Assembly: GCF_012933655.1 (NCBI RefSeq)
Contig: NZ_JABBJJ010000087.1
Span: forward strand, 1 to 39,199
Direction: 5' to 3'
Length of the DNA stretch: 39,199 nt
Source of the DNA: Pyxidicoccus fallax
Lineage (GTDB): Bacteria; Myxococcota; Myxococcia; Myxococcales; Myxococcaceae
Shown here: positions 22,876-31,138 of the stretch, in pieces
How the letters are laid out: every line of letters begins with the position of its first letter
How positions within the stretch are numbered: the first letter of the stretch is position 1
Translations under genes and position numbers: made by a program
Notes under the pieces: generated by a model
Told to the model about the DNA's origin: nothing
Seen by the model: only the letters and a program-made list of their open reading frames with translations
Databases searched by the model: none

Positions 22876-23829
22876 ATGCGCCCCAAGCTCATCGCCCTCT
22901 GCCTCGCCGTCGTCCTCACCGGCTCCCTCGCCGTCGCCGGGGTCGTCGGCTTCGCCACCAGCACCCACGCCACCCAGAAGTCCTCGCTCGGCGTGGCGCG
23001 TCCGACGGCGGACCTGGTCGCCCTGCTGAAGCAGCCCGGCCCGGTGGAATTGGAGACGGTCAACTCGGCCGATTGGGCGGTGGAGCGCGGCGGGCTCATC
23101 AACCTGGACCACCCCACCGCGAAGACGGCGGGACTGACGAACGAGGACGAGCCCATCCAGGTCTACTTCCACGCCCTGCGCCACCCGACGCAGGGCCTCT
23201 TCATCGTCGACACCGGCGTGGAGACGGCGCTGCGGGACGCTCCGGAGAAGTCCGCCATGAGCGGGCTGGTCCGCGGCGCCATGCACATGGAGAAGATGAA
23301 GTTCCACGCGCCGCTCGGCGAGTGGCTGGCGAAGCAGCGCCAGCCCCTGAAGGGCGTCTTCCTCACGCATCTGCACCTGGACCACATCACCGGCATGGCC
23401 GACGTGCCGGCGAGCACGCCCGTGTACACCGGCCCCGGCGAGGCCTCCGCCCGCCAGTTCTTGAACGCCGCCGTGCAGGGCAGCACCGACCGGGCGCTCG
23501 CGGGCAAGCCGGCCCTGTCCGAGTGGAGTTATGCCTCCGAGACGGGCGGCCTCTTCGACGGCGCGGTGGACATCTTCGGCGACGGCTCGGTGTGGGCGCT
23601 CTGGGTGCCGGGCCACACGCCGGGTAGCACCGCGTATCTCGTGCGCACGACGAAGGGCCCGGTGCTCCTCCTGGGTGACGCCAGCCACACGCGCTGGGGC
23701 TGGGAGCACGACGTGGAGCCCGGCACCTTCACCTCCGATGGTCCCCGCAGCGTGGAGAGCTTCAAGAAGCTGCGTGCGTTCGCCGCGGCGCACCCCACGG
23801 TGGAGGTCCGGCTGGGGCACCAGCACTGA
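22876..23829 (+). CDS. Exported metallo-beta-lactamase-fold hydrolase
   Basis: A 317-residue MBL-fold protein with an N-terminal signal or anchor (LIALCLAVVLTGSLAVAGVVGFA). The metal site THLHLDH gives H165, H167, D169 and H170. A later GHTPGS supplies the next His, then LLLGDASH supplies the bridging Asp and a further ligand, and the last His is likely in LGHQH at the extreme C-terminus. FIVDTGVE near the N-terminus of the fold and overall size are like AHL-lactonase/AttM-type and YtnP-type enzymes, so a lactonase or esterase activity in the periplasm is plausible but not proven. GGAG lies eight bases before the ATG. It is divergent from, and probably controlled by, the LysR gene. Confidence 0.88.
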   Translation: MRPKLIALCLAVVLTGSLAVAGVVGFATSTHATQKSSLGVARPTADLVALLKQPGPVELETVNSADWAVERGGLINLDHPTAKTAGLTNEDEPIQVYFHALRHPTQGLFIVDTGVETALRDAPEKSAMSGLVRGAMHMEKMKFHAPLGEWLAKQRQPLKGVFLTHLHLDHITGMADVPASTPVYTGPGEASARQFLNAAVQGSTDRALAGKPALSEWSYASETGGLFDGAVDIFGDGSVWALWVPGHTPGSTAYLVRTTKGPVLLLGDASHTRWGWEHDVEPGTFTSDGPRSVESFKKLRAFAAAHPTVEVRLGHQH

Positions 23830-23868
23830 CGAGCAGCGAAACACACCGAGCCGGCGTGCGAGCGATGG

Positions 23869-23886
23869 CCCGGCACGGACGCCGGG
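23869..23886 (+). terminator. GC hairpin after MBL-fold gene
   Basis: CCCGGC-acggac-GCCGGG forms a six-base-pair stem 40 bases after the stop at 23829. No T-run follows. Confidence 0.35.
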
Positions 23887-23971
23887 TGCGCGTCCGAAGT
23901 AAGGGCCCTGCCCATGCCATGACGCGCCGCGCTTGCGACGGCGGGGGATTTGGCGCAATCAGGGGCCGACC

Positions 23972-24907
23972 GTGATTGTCCGCCCCCGCCCCAGTCCCCT
24001 CAAGCTGCTGTTCGTCGTGCGCGGCACCATCCTGCCGCGCGTGCTGCCCCACGTGCTGGCCATCGCGGCGCTCTCGTGTCTCGTCGTCGTCGCGCTCCAG
24101 CTGGGGCACCTGCGGCTGCCGGTCACCTCGCCCGCGCCGCTGTCGCTGCTGGGCATCGCGCTCTCCATCTTCCTCGGCTTCCGGAACAACGCCTGTTACG
24201 ACCGCTGGTGGGAGGCCCGGAAGCAGTGGGGCGCGCTGCTCATCGAGCTGCGCGAGTTCTCCCACGAGGCCATCGCCCTGCTGGATGACGGCCTCGCCGA
24301 GCTGCCCGTCGTGGGTCGGCAGGCGGCACGGCGGCTCGTCCACCGGAACATCGCCTTCGCGCACGCCCTCGCCGCGCACCTGCGAGGCCATGATGCCCGG
24401 GAGGACATCTCCCGCCTCATCCCGGAGCCGGAGGGCTCGCGCGTGCTCTCCAGCGGAAACCGTCCGAGCGCCCTCTTGCGCGAGCACACCCGCGAGCTGG
24501 CCGCGCTGCGGCTGGACGGCCGGCTCTCCGACATCACCTGGGGCGCGCTGAACGAGCGGGTGCACGCGCTGATGGGCGTGCTCTGCGCCTGCGAGCGCAT
24601 CCGCTTCACCCCGCTGCCCTTCACGTACACGGTGCTGCTGCACCGCACCGCGTACCTCTTCTGCCTGCTGCTCCCCTTCGGTCTCGCCGAGTCCCTGGGC
24701 TGGTTCACGCCCGTGCTCGCCGCGATGATTGCCTATACCTTCTTCGGGCTGGACCGGCTGAGCGACGAGCTGGAGGAGCCCTTCGGGGACGCCCCCAACG
24801 ATTTGCCCCTGCTCGCGCTCGCGCGCACGGCGGAAATCAACCTGCTGGAGGCGCTGGGCGAGCCCCAGCCCGAGCCGCTGCGCCCCCGGGACTTCATCCT
24901 GCCGTAG
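23972..24907 (+). CDS. Bestrophin-family (UPF0187) membrane channel protein
   Basis: A 311-residue inner-membrane protein of the bacterial bestrophin family; known members are pentameric ion channels. Hydrophobic segments lie at about 27-44, 57-70, 215-232 and 238-255. The family signature FRNNACYDRWWEARKQWG lies at residues 70-87, and the acidic EEPFGDAPNDLPL motif, near the channel neck and calcium-clasp region of animal homologues, begins at E268. I take the GTG at 23972 as the start, with AGGGG about seven bases upstream; no ATG fits before the first transmembrane segment. Ion preference cannot be read. It is transcribed away from the MBL gene after a hairpin and precedes the LRR gene by 53 bases. 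Confidence 0.9.
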   Translation: MIVRPRPSPLKLLFVVRGTILPRVLPHVLAIAALSCLVVVALQLGHLRLPVTSPAPLSLLGIALSIFLGFRNNACYDRWWEARKQWGALLIELREFSHEAIALLDDGLAELPVVGRQAARRLVHRNIAFAHALAAHLRGHDAREDISRLIPEPEGSRVLSSGNRPSALLREHTRELAALRLDGRLSDITWGALNERVHALMGVLCACERIRFTPLPFTYTVLLHRTAYLFCLLLPFGLAESLGWFTPVLAAMIAYTFFGLDRLSDELEEPFGDAPNDLPLLALARTAEINLLEALGEPQPEPLRPRDFILP

Positions 24908-24928
24908 GTGCCGCGCCCTTCCCTCCCC

Positions 24929-24960
24929 GGGTACACTTTCCCCTCAAGGGGGAACGCACG
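24929..24960 (+). promoter_or_regulatory. Leader of LRR gene 1, shared with LRR gene 2
   Basis: The sequence GGGTACACTT is followed by CCCCTCAAGGGG, in which the Shine-Dalgarno run AGGGGGAA is complementary to the preceding CCCCT. The same layout, with different bases in the loop, lies before the second LRR gene. It is a possible promoter plus RBS-masking mini-hairpin. Confidence 0.45.
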
Positions 24961-26382
24961 ATGTGGGACGGCGACCGGTGGGTGGGAGGAAGCGAGGAAG
25001 AGCTGTTCGCGACGGTTCGCTACGAGCTGGAGGTGGATCCTGCCTTGAGCTCCTGGGACCCGGGCATCACCGGGCAGCTCCGATTCACGGACACCGACCC
25101 ATCCGTCAATTGGACCATGCTCGATCAGCGTCTCCTCGAAGTGCTGCGGCGGCTGCGGACGTCGGACGGGCCCCACGCCGCCGCGCTCCGGAACGAAGTC
25201 CGAAGCCTGGTCCTCAATACTCATCGGCTCGGCGGCCCGCTGGACCTGAGCTGCCTCACCGGCCTGACCGCGCTCGAGCGCGTCTGCGTGCACTCACACA
25301 CCGGCATCACCGGCGTGTCGGCGCTCGGGGAGCTCCCCGCGCTGCGAAGCGCGACGCTCGTCGCGCACGAAAACAGAAGCATCCAGGGCCTCGAGGGCAT
25401 CTCGCGGAGCCAGAGTCTCGAATTCCTCAAGTTCTCCTATGGCAGGCTGGGCGATCTCCGAGGGCTGTCGGGGCTGCGCACCCTCCGCCGCCTATACATC
25501 TATGACACCGAGCCCATCTCCCTCACGGGCATCGAGGAGCTCCCCCTCGAAGAGGTCGAGCTATGCACCTTCCACAATGAGTGGGACCTCACGGCGCTGG
25601 CCTCGCTCCGTGCCCTGCGCTTGCTCGACTACCAGGGGCCGCTCTCCTTGAACGTGGCCCGGGCCCTCGCGAAGTGCCGGGTGCCTCGGCTGGTCCTGCC
25701 TCAGTTCACGGCGGAGACGGACCCCGCCGCCATCGCGGCGCTGCCAGATGCCGAGGAGCTCGAAATGCGCCTCCAGAAGCTGGGCACGGCCCCGGTGGAC
25801 GGGCGACTTCCCGTGACGGCGCTCTCGGTGCCCTCCCTCGACGACGCGGAGCTCCGCCAGCTGGCGCGGGCGCCACGGCTGCGCTCCCTGTATGTCCGCG
25901 TCCTGAAAGCGACCAACCTCGACCCGCTCGCGGACCTCGCGGAGCTCCAGGAGCTCCGCTTCGACTCCGCCCGGAAGCTCCGCACCCTGGACCGGGTACC
26001 GAACGCCGTCTTCATCGAGGACCGGCGCCTGCCGGGGGCCCCCAACCGGCTGCTCCTGCGGGACACGCCGCTCACCTCCATCCGGCAGCTCGGCAGACTG
26101 CGAGGCGTCGACCACCTCGACCTCCGAGGCTGCACCGGACTCACCTCGCTGTGGGGACTGGAGGGGATGGACTCGCTGCGCTCCATCGACCTCCGCGGCT
26201 GCTCCGGGCTCGTGGACATGAGCTCGCTCGCGGCGCTTCCCGGGCTGCGCGCCATCATCGCGAACGACCAGGGCCCCATCGAGCCCTTTCCCCTCAGCGT
26301 CTACCCGCGGGTGTTCCGGTCGAACCTGCGCAACATCGTCGAGCGGCTGTATCGGGGCGAGATGGACACACCCGACCCGTGA
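24961..26382 (+). CDS. Leucine-rich-repeat-like protein, paralogue 1
   Basis: A 473-residue protein without signal peptide. It opens with a conserved block MWDGDRWVGGS(E)EELFATVRY, then a short alpha region, then irregular leucine-rich repeats from about residue 80. Repeats are near-canonical at the C-terminus (GVDHLDLRGCTGLTSLWGL, LRSIDLRGCSGLVDMSSL), of the cysteine-containing type. The second gene (26962) is a paralogue of equal length with matching segments throughout (LSLTGIEELPLEE, TDPAAIAALPDA, PLTSIRQLG). LRR solenoids bind protein partners, so a recognition, scaffold or immunity function is possible. AGGGGGAA precedes the start. The stop overlaps a GTG of the following frameshifted gene. 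I know no named family for the whole protein. Confidence 0.78.
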   Translation: MWDGDRWVGGSEEELFATVRYELEVDPALSSWDPGITGQLRFTDTDPSVNWTMLDQRLLEVLRRLRTSDGPHAAALRNEVRSLVLNTHRLGGPLDLSCLTGLTALERVCVHSHTGITGVSALGELPALRSATLVAHENRSIQGLEGISRSQSLEFLKFSYGRLGDLRGLSGLRTLRRLYIYDTEPISLTGIEELPLEEVELCTFHNEWDLTALASLRALRLLDYQGPLSLNVARALAKCRVPRLVLPQFTAETDPAAIAALPDAEELEMRLQKLGTAPVDGRLPVTALSVPSLDDAELRQLARAPRLRSLYVRVLKATNLDPLADLAELQELRFDSARKLRTLDRVPNAVFIEDRRLPGAPNRLLLRDTPLTSIRQLGRLRGVDHLDLRGCTGLTSLWGLEGMDSLRSIDLRGCSGLVDMSSLAALPGLRAIIANDQGPIEPFPLSVYPRVFRSNLRNIVERLYRGEMDTPDP

Positions 26383-26874
26383 CCATCACCTGGGCCGACC
26401 TCGAGAAGACAACGACCACGTACACCGCGAAGTGCGTCACCAGCCCCTACAACCACACGTGCAACTTCTGCACGTCCAACAACATCTACTACGCCGAGTA
26501 CACCGCCGCTGGACGGAGACCTCATCGATGTCTCCATCGAGCACGGCGTCGCGGGCTGGGACGTGGTCGAGTTCAAGCTGGAGTCCGGCCCGGACGTGAC
26601 GTGGTGGAAGCAGGTCACCATCCTCGGCGGCGGCGAGTCGTGGCGGGTGTGGAACCAGGATGGCCGCTCCTGGTGCGACTGGCCGAACCCGTCCACCTTC
26701 AACTGCAACACCCACTCGCAGTGGGCCAGCATCGTCACGGGCAACGACGCGCGCTTCGTCTTCAGCAAGGCGAAGGGCCTCTTCGCCACGCACACGGACA
26801 TGTACGTCCTCTACAACCTGTCCGAGCGTCTCTCCGGTGGCGACCGGGTGACCTTCCGCTGGGTCCGGGACTGA
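26379..26874 (+). pseudogene. Frameshifted Cys/Trp-rich gene of unknown function
   Basis: Two frames continue one another. From GTG 26379 (overlapping the previous stop as GTGA) the product runs VTITWADLEKTTTTYTAKC, a four-cysteine block (SPYNHTCNFCTSNN), and NIYYAEYTA. Homologous-looking sequence then jumps to the next frame as LDGDLIDVSIEHGVAGWDVV and continues to GDRVTFRWVRD and a stop at 26874. Removing one base near 26508 (for example one G in accgccgctgg) joins them into an uninterrupted frame of 164 residues. The product would be small, rich in Trp, Cys and Thr, with beta character. The break may be a true mutation or an assembly error, since the window start also carries an artefact. 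Function unknown; position between two LRR paralogues suggests they belong together. Confidence 0.65.
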
Positions 26875-26929
26875 TTCGGAGCCACGCACTCTTTGGGAGC
26901 GGCGCGTGCGTCGCGTCGCTCCCTGCCTC

Positions 26930-26961
26930 CCGGGTACACTTCCCCAGAGGGGAAACACGCG
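26930..26961 (+). promoter_or_regulatory. Leader of LRR gene 2
   Basis: CCGGGTACACTT is followed by CCCCAGAGGGG and GAAACACGC before the ATG, aligning base for base with the leader of LRR gene 1 apart from small changes. The CCCC/GGGG pairing is kept although the loop differs. Confidence 0.45.
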
Positions 26962-28386
26962 ATGTGGGAAGGCGCCCGGTGGGTGGGAGGAAGCGACGAG
27001 GAGCTGTTCGCGACGGTTCGCTACGACCCGGCGCCGCACGGCTTCCTGCGCGAGGTGGCCCAGGACGCCCCCGGCCTGCTCCGCTTCAGGGAGAACGGGC
27101 CCTGGCAGGAGGCGGATGTACGCGAGCAGCGGCTCATCGAGGTGCTCCAGCGCCTGCGCTCCGCGAGCGGGCCTCGCGCCACCGAGCTGCGCTCGCAGGT
27201 CCGATCGCTGACCGTGGACACGTGGCCGCGCCTGGGCGGCCCCTTCGATGTCGGCTGGCTCACGGGCCTGGCGGCGCTGGAGCGCGTCACGGTGTACTCG
27301 AACACCGGCATCACCCGCGCGGCGGCCCTCGCCGAGCTGCCCGCGCTGCGCCACGCGACGCTCTACGCGTTCGGGCGGAACGAAATCCGGGAGCTCGACG
27401 GGGTCTCCCGATGCCGTCGTCTCGAATCGCTCAATCTCTACTGGGGTGGACTCAGGGACCTTCGCGCGCTCTCAGGCCTGGAGAGACTCCGGCGGCTGGC
27501 CGTCCACGCCAATCAGCCCCTCTCCCTGACGGGCATCGAGGAGCTTCCCCTGGAGGAACTGGAGCTCTGGCTCACGCCCGAGGGCAATGACCTCACGGCG
27601 CTCACGGCGCTCCGCTCGCTGCGCTCGCTCGACTTCCGCGGGCAACTGTCCGCCTCGGACGCCAGGGTCATCGCGAGATGCCGTATCCCCGTGCTGCGGA
27701 TGCCTGATTATTCGGGCCGGACAGACCCCGCGGCCATCGCGGCGCTCCCGGACGCCCAGGAAATCGACCTCCGGATCAGCACGCTGAGCTCGGCCACCGA
27801 AGTCCGGCGGCTTCCCATGACCTCGCTCGATGCGGCCTACCTCACCGACGCGGGATTGCGCCTGCTCGCGAACGCACCGCGACTGCGCACCCTCCGGGTC
27901 CACGAGATACTCGCGACGGACCTCACGCCGCTCGTGGACCTTCCGGAGCTGCGAGAGCTCCGCTTCAACATCGCCCGGGAGTTCCGCTCACTCGACCAGG
28001 TGCCGCGCGCCGTCTTCCTGCCCGACCCACGCCAGCCGGACGGCCCCAACCGGCTCGTGCTGCAGAGCGCGCCACTCACCTCCATCCGGCAGCTCGGCAA
28101 CCTGCGGGGCGTGGAGCACCTCGACCTCCGCAACTGCACCCAGCTCATGTCCCTGTGGGGGCTGGAGGGGATGAACGAGCTGAAGACCCTCGACCTCCGC
28201 GACTGCCCCAACCTCGTGGACATGACCTCGCTCGAGGCGCTTCCCGCGCTGCGGGCGGTGATGGTGAATCACCGGGGGCCGACGGAGCCCTTTCCATCGA
28301 GCATCTGGCCGAAGGTGGTCCGGAACCACCTGCGCGGCTTCGTCCGGCGGCTGCACCGCGGAGAGGTGGACGCGTCGGGCCCGTGA
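26962..28386 (+). CDS. Leucine-rich-repeat-like protein, paralogue 2
   Basis: A 474-residue paralogue of the protein at 24961. The first 66 coding bases differ at only five positions between the copies, while the following 60 residues have diverged strongly (PAPHGFLREVAQDAPGLL against a different stretch). Similarity rises again from LGGPFDVGWLTGLAALERV onward and is highest in the C-terminal LRRs (GVEHLDLRNCTQLMSLWGLEGM, LDLRDCPNLVDMTSLEALP). There is no signal peptide. AGGGGAAA precedes the ATG. Tandem paralogues with different middles and constant ends suggest diversification for partner recognition; a role as immunity or regulatory scaffold is speculation. The stop directly abuts the stop of the convergent AraC gene. 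Confidence 0.78.
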   Translation: MWEGARWVGGSDEELFATVRYDPAPHGFLREVAQDAPGLLRFRENGPWQEADVREQRLIEVLQRLRSASGPRATELRSQVRSLTVDTWPRLGGPFDVGWLTGLAALERVTVYSNTGITRAAALAELPALRHATLYAFGRNEIRELDGVSRCRRLESLNLYWGGLRDLRALSGLERLRRLAVHANQPLSLTGIEELPLEELELWLTPEGNDLTALTALRSLRSLDFRGQLSASDARVIARCRIPVLRMPDYSGRTDPAAIAALPDAQEIDLRISTLSSATEVRRLPMTSLDAAYLTDAGLRLLANAPRLRTLRVHEILATDLTPLVDLPELRELRFNIAREFRSLDQVPRAVFLPDPRQPDGPNRLVLQSAPLTSIRQLGNLRGVEHLDLRNCTQLMSLWGLEGMNELKTLDLRDCPNLVDMTSLEALPALRAVMVNHRGPTEPFPSSIWPKVVRNHLRGFVRRLHRGEVDASGP

Positions 28387-29259
28387 CTATGCGCGCGGGC
28401 CGCGCACCAGGGCGCTCGGCGTCACGCCGAGGACGCGCTTCATGCAGCGGGCCATGTGGCTCTGGTGCGAGAAGCCCGCTTCGAGCGCCACCTGCCCCGC
28501 CGGCAGCCGGCCCCGCAGGAGCAGCGTCCTCGCGCGCTCCACGCGGCGCTGGATGACGTACTCGTGCACGGGCACACCCATGGTGCGCTTGAACAGCGTC
28601 TTCAGATGGGACGCGCTCACGCCCACGACGCCCGCCAGCCGGACAAGCGAGAGGTCCTTGTCGAGATGGTCCTCGATGTAGTCCGTCAGGCGCCGCTGCT
28701 GTGCCGGTGAGAGCCCGCGCACGCGCTCCAGGGGCGCCGGGTAGCGGCCCAGCAGGTGGATGGAGAGCGCGAGCCCCAGGCTCTCCGTGTAGAGCAGCCC
28801 GCCCGGGTGGCCGGCCTGCCGGTCCGCGTCCAACGCCCAGGCGATGTGTTCGATTTGCGGGTCCTTGAACTGGTGGCGCGGCTCCAGCCCGGCGCGGTCC
28901 GGGTCCATGCCCATGTCCTCGGCGGCGCGGCGCAGGAGCGTGGGGGAGAGCCGCACGACGACGGAGGTGCTCGCGTCGGTGTGCTCCCACACATCCGACA
29001 TCCCGGCGGGGCAGAGGTCCACGTCGCCGCGCGTGTAGACGAAGCGGTGGAAGCTGCAGTTCCCATGCGTGGGCGCACCCGCATGGACCTTCAGCAGGTG
29101 GTCTGGCAGGGGAGCAAGCTCCACCACGCCGGGCGCCATCGTCTGGAGCTCCACGCTCAGCCCCACCCGGGCCCTGGGGATGTCCTCCCGGACCACCGGA
29201 CGGGGGCTGGCGCCTCCGCCGGAGTACAGCGCGAGCGCGGCCTGCTTCTCCCTGCTCAT
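28387..29259 (-). CDS. AraC-family transcriptional regulator
   Basis: A 290-residue AraC/XylS regulator. The C-terminal two-helix-turn-helix domain covers about residues 188-288 ([92 protein letters not shown]). The N-terminal part is a cupin-like sensing domain ([37 protein letters not shown]). GGAGGAG lies nine bases before the ATG at 29259. It faces away from the SDR-IRED pair with a 166-base shared region, so those two genes are its likely target. The inducer is unknown. Confidence 0.92.
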   Translation of the reverse strand: MSREKQAALALYSGGGASPRPVVREDIPRARVGLSVELQTMAPGVVELAPLPDHLLKVHAGAPTHGNCSFHRFVYTRGDVDLCPAGMSDVWEHTDASTSVVVRLSPTLLRRAAEDMGMDPDRAGLEPRHQFKDPQIEHIAWALDADRQAGHPGGLLYTESLGLALSIHLLGRYPAPLERVRGLSPAQQRRLTDYIEDHLDKDLSLVRLAGVVGVSASHLKTLFKRTMGVPVHEYVIQRRVERARTLLLRGRLPAGQVALEAGFSHQSHMARCMKRVLGVTPSALVRGPRA

Positions 29260-29425
29260 GACGTTCGCTCCTCCCCGCGATGCTCCACCGGCCTCGCGGC
29301 GTCCGTCCATGACTTATGCCAACGGGGCCCTTCGGCTGCATCCATTCGTGCTCTTCGCGCGTCCGAACGTGTGCGACGACCCGGCCCGCGGCTCCTATTC
29401 ATGTGCCTGTCACAAGGAGATGGTC

Positions 29426-30187
29426 ATGGGCAGGTACGCAGGGAAGAAGGCAGTCGTCACCGGCGGAACGACGGGCATGGGACTCGCGACGGTGAAGGCG
29501 CTCCTGGAGGGGGGCGCCGAGGTGCTCCTCACGGGGCTGAACGAGAAGAACCTGGAGGCGGCGCGGCGGGAGCTCGGACCCCGGGCCCACGTGGTGCGCT
29601 CGGACACGGCCAGCCTGGCGGACATCGACGCGCTCGGCCGGGCCGTGCAGGAGAAGCTGGGAGAGGTGGACTTCGTGTTCATCAACGCCGGCTTCGCGCG
29701 GTTCGGGACGTTGGAGCAGGTCACCGAGGCCGTGTACGACCAGACCTTCGGCATCAACACGAAGGGCGCGTTCTTCACGGCGCAGCGGCTGGCCCCGCTC
29801 GTCCGCAAGGGAGGTGCGTTCGTCTTCACCACCTCCGTGGCGGACCTGATGGGCTCGCCCGGGCTGAGCGTGTACTCGGGGGCGAAGGCGGCGGTGCGGT
29901 CCTTCGCGCAGGTGTTCGCCGCGGAGCTGCTGCCGCGCGGCATCCGGGTGAACGTGGTGAGCCCCGGCTTCATCAAGACACCCACCATGGGCGTGTCCGG
30001 CGCCTCCCCGGAGGACCTCGCGGCCTTCGAACAGGAGGGCAACACCGTCACCCCCATGAAGCGCATCGGCACGGTCGAGGAGGTCGCCCGCGCGGCGCTG
30101 TTCCTCGCCTTCGAGGCCACCTTCACCACCGGCGTCGAGCTGCCCGTCGATGGCGGCCTCACGCAGGTCCACCTTCCGAACCACTAA
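29426..30187 (+). CDS. Short-chain dehydrogenase/reductase
   Basis: A 253-residue classical SDR. It has the Rossmann motif TGGTTGMG at 12-19, INAG in place of [12 protein letters not shown] with the catalytic serine, and Y150-SGAK154. SPGFIKTP and a C-terminal GVELPVDGG complete the pattern. The start at 29426 is chosen over the ATG six bases earlier because AAGGAG directly abuts that earlier codon. The fold is like YwbB/toluenesulfonate-zinc-independent type SDRs of unknown specificity. It is followed after 26 bases by the imine-reductase-like gene, with which it should be co-transcribed. An alcohol/ketone step plus an imine step would suit amine or amino-alcohol conversion (inference). Confidence 0.9.
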   Translation: MGRYAGKKAVVTGGTTGMGLATVKALLEGGAEVLLTGLNEKNLEAARRELGPRAHVVRSDTASLADIDALGRAVQEKLGEVDFVFINAGFARFGTLEQVTEAVYDQTFGINTKGAFFTAQRLAPLVRKGGAFVFTTSVADLMGSPGLSVYSGAKAAVRSFAQVFAAELLPRGIRVNVVSPGFIKTPTMGVSGASPEDLAAFEQEGNTVTPMKRIGTVEEVARAALFLAFEATFTTGVELPVDGGLTQVHLPNH

Positions 30188-30213
30188 CGCATTCATCCCA
30201 GGAGAGCGTTGTC

Positions 30214-31095
30214 ATGAAGCCACGAATCGCGGTCATCGGCGTGGGGCGAATGGGCTCCGCGCTCGTCAGTGCATTTCTCGGACAGGGCCATGGAGTCGAC
30301 ATCTGGAATCGCACGCGCGCGAAGTGCGAGCCGCTCGCGGCGAAGGGAGCGCGCATCGCGGAGACGGTGCGGGACGCAGCCGCCGCCGCGGACATCGTCG
30401 TCGTGAACGTGAACGACTACGCCGCGAGCGACGCCCTGCTCCGGAAGGAGGAGGTGACGCGGGCGCTGAGCGGGAAGCTGCTGGTGCAGCTCACGTCCGG
30501 CTCGCCGAGCCAGGCGCGCGAGCAGGCCACGTGGGCGCGCAGGAATGACATCGCGTACCTGGACGGAGCCATCATGGGGACGCCGGACTTCATCGGCACG
30601 CCCGGGTGCACCATCCTGTACGCGGGCCCGAGCGAGCTGTTCGAGCGGCACAAGCCGGTGTTCCTCGCGCTCGGAGGCAACCCGCAGTACGTGGGCTCTG
30701 ATGTCGGGCACGCCTCCGCGCTCGACAGCGCGCTGCTCGTGTACATGTGGGGCGCGTTGTTCGGCGCGCTCCAGGGCGCGGCCATCTGCGAGGCGGAGGG
30801 TGTTTCGCTGGAGGCGCTCACGGGCTACGTGAAGGCCACGACGCCGGTGGTGGACGGGGCGGTGGCGGACCTCTTCGCGCGCATCCGGCAGCGCCGGTTC
30901 GGCGCCGATGAGCAGACCCTGGCGACGATGGAAATCCATGCCGGGGCGCTGCAGCACGTGCTCGCCATCTGCGATGAGCGCGGCATCCCGCGCGGGGTAC
31001 CGGCGGCCTTCGACCAGCTCTTCCAGAAGGCCATCCTGGCCGGGGACGGGCAGGCGGACTTCGCGGCGCTCCACCGCTTCATGCGCCCGGCGTGA
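30214..31095 (+). CDS. Imine reductase-like NADPH-dependent oxidoreductase (beta-hydroxyacid dehydrogenase superfamily)
   Basis: A 293-residue protein. GVGRMGSALVSAFLGQGHGV then WNRTRAKCEPLAAKGA is the NADPH-binding front of imine reductases and 6-phosphogluconate dehydrogenase relatives. The IRED-specific block QLTSGSPSQAREQATWA, YLDGAIMGTPDFIGTPGCTILYAGP is almost the family consensus. GHASALDSALLVYMWGALFG places Asp171 at the position that is Asp or Tyr in IREDs; Asp is usual in the R-type group. The usual catalytic Lys of hydroxyacid dehydrogenases is absent, which also fits IREDs. AGGAGA lies eight bases before the start. Natural substrates of IREDs are mostly unknown cyclic imines. Confidence 0.9.
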   Translation: MKPRIAVIGVGRMGSALVSAFLGQGHGVDIWNRTRAKCEPLAAKGARIAETVRDAAAAADIVVVNVNDYAASDALLRKEEVTRALSGKLLVQLTSGSPSQAREQATWARRNDIAYLDGAIMGTPDFIGTPGCTILYAGPSELFERHKPVFLALGGNPQYVGSDVGHASALDSALLVYMWGALFGALQGAAICEAEGVSLEALTGYVKATTPVVDGAVADLFARIRQRRFGADEQTLATMEIHAGALQHVLAICDERGIPRGVPAAFDQLFQKAILAGDGQADFAALHRFMRPA

Positions 31096-31106
31096 GCCTT
31101 CCGGGG

Positions 31107-31138
31107 GAGGACCCGCTCGCGGGGTGGGGCGGGTCCTC
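31107..31138. terminator. Bidirectional terminator hairpin
   Basis: GAGGACCCGC at 31107-31116 pairs perfectly with GCGGGTCCTC at 31129-31138. It fills the gap between the IRED-like gene and the convergent gene ending at 31139. Confidence 0.7.

Noticed and set aside
26563..26874. Independent 103-residue gene starting inside the frameshifted region
   Set aside because: The domain continues upstream in the other frame and no ribosome site precedes the internal start.
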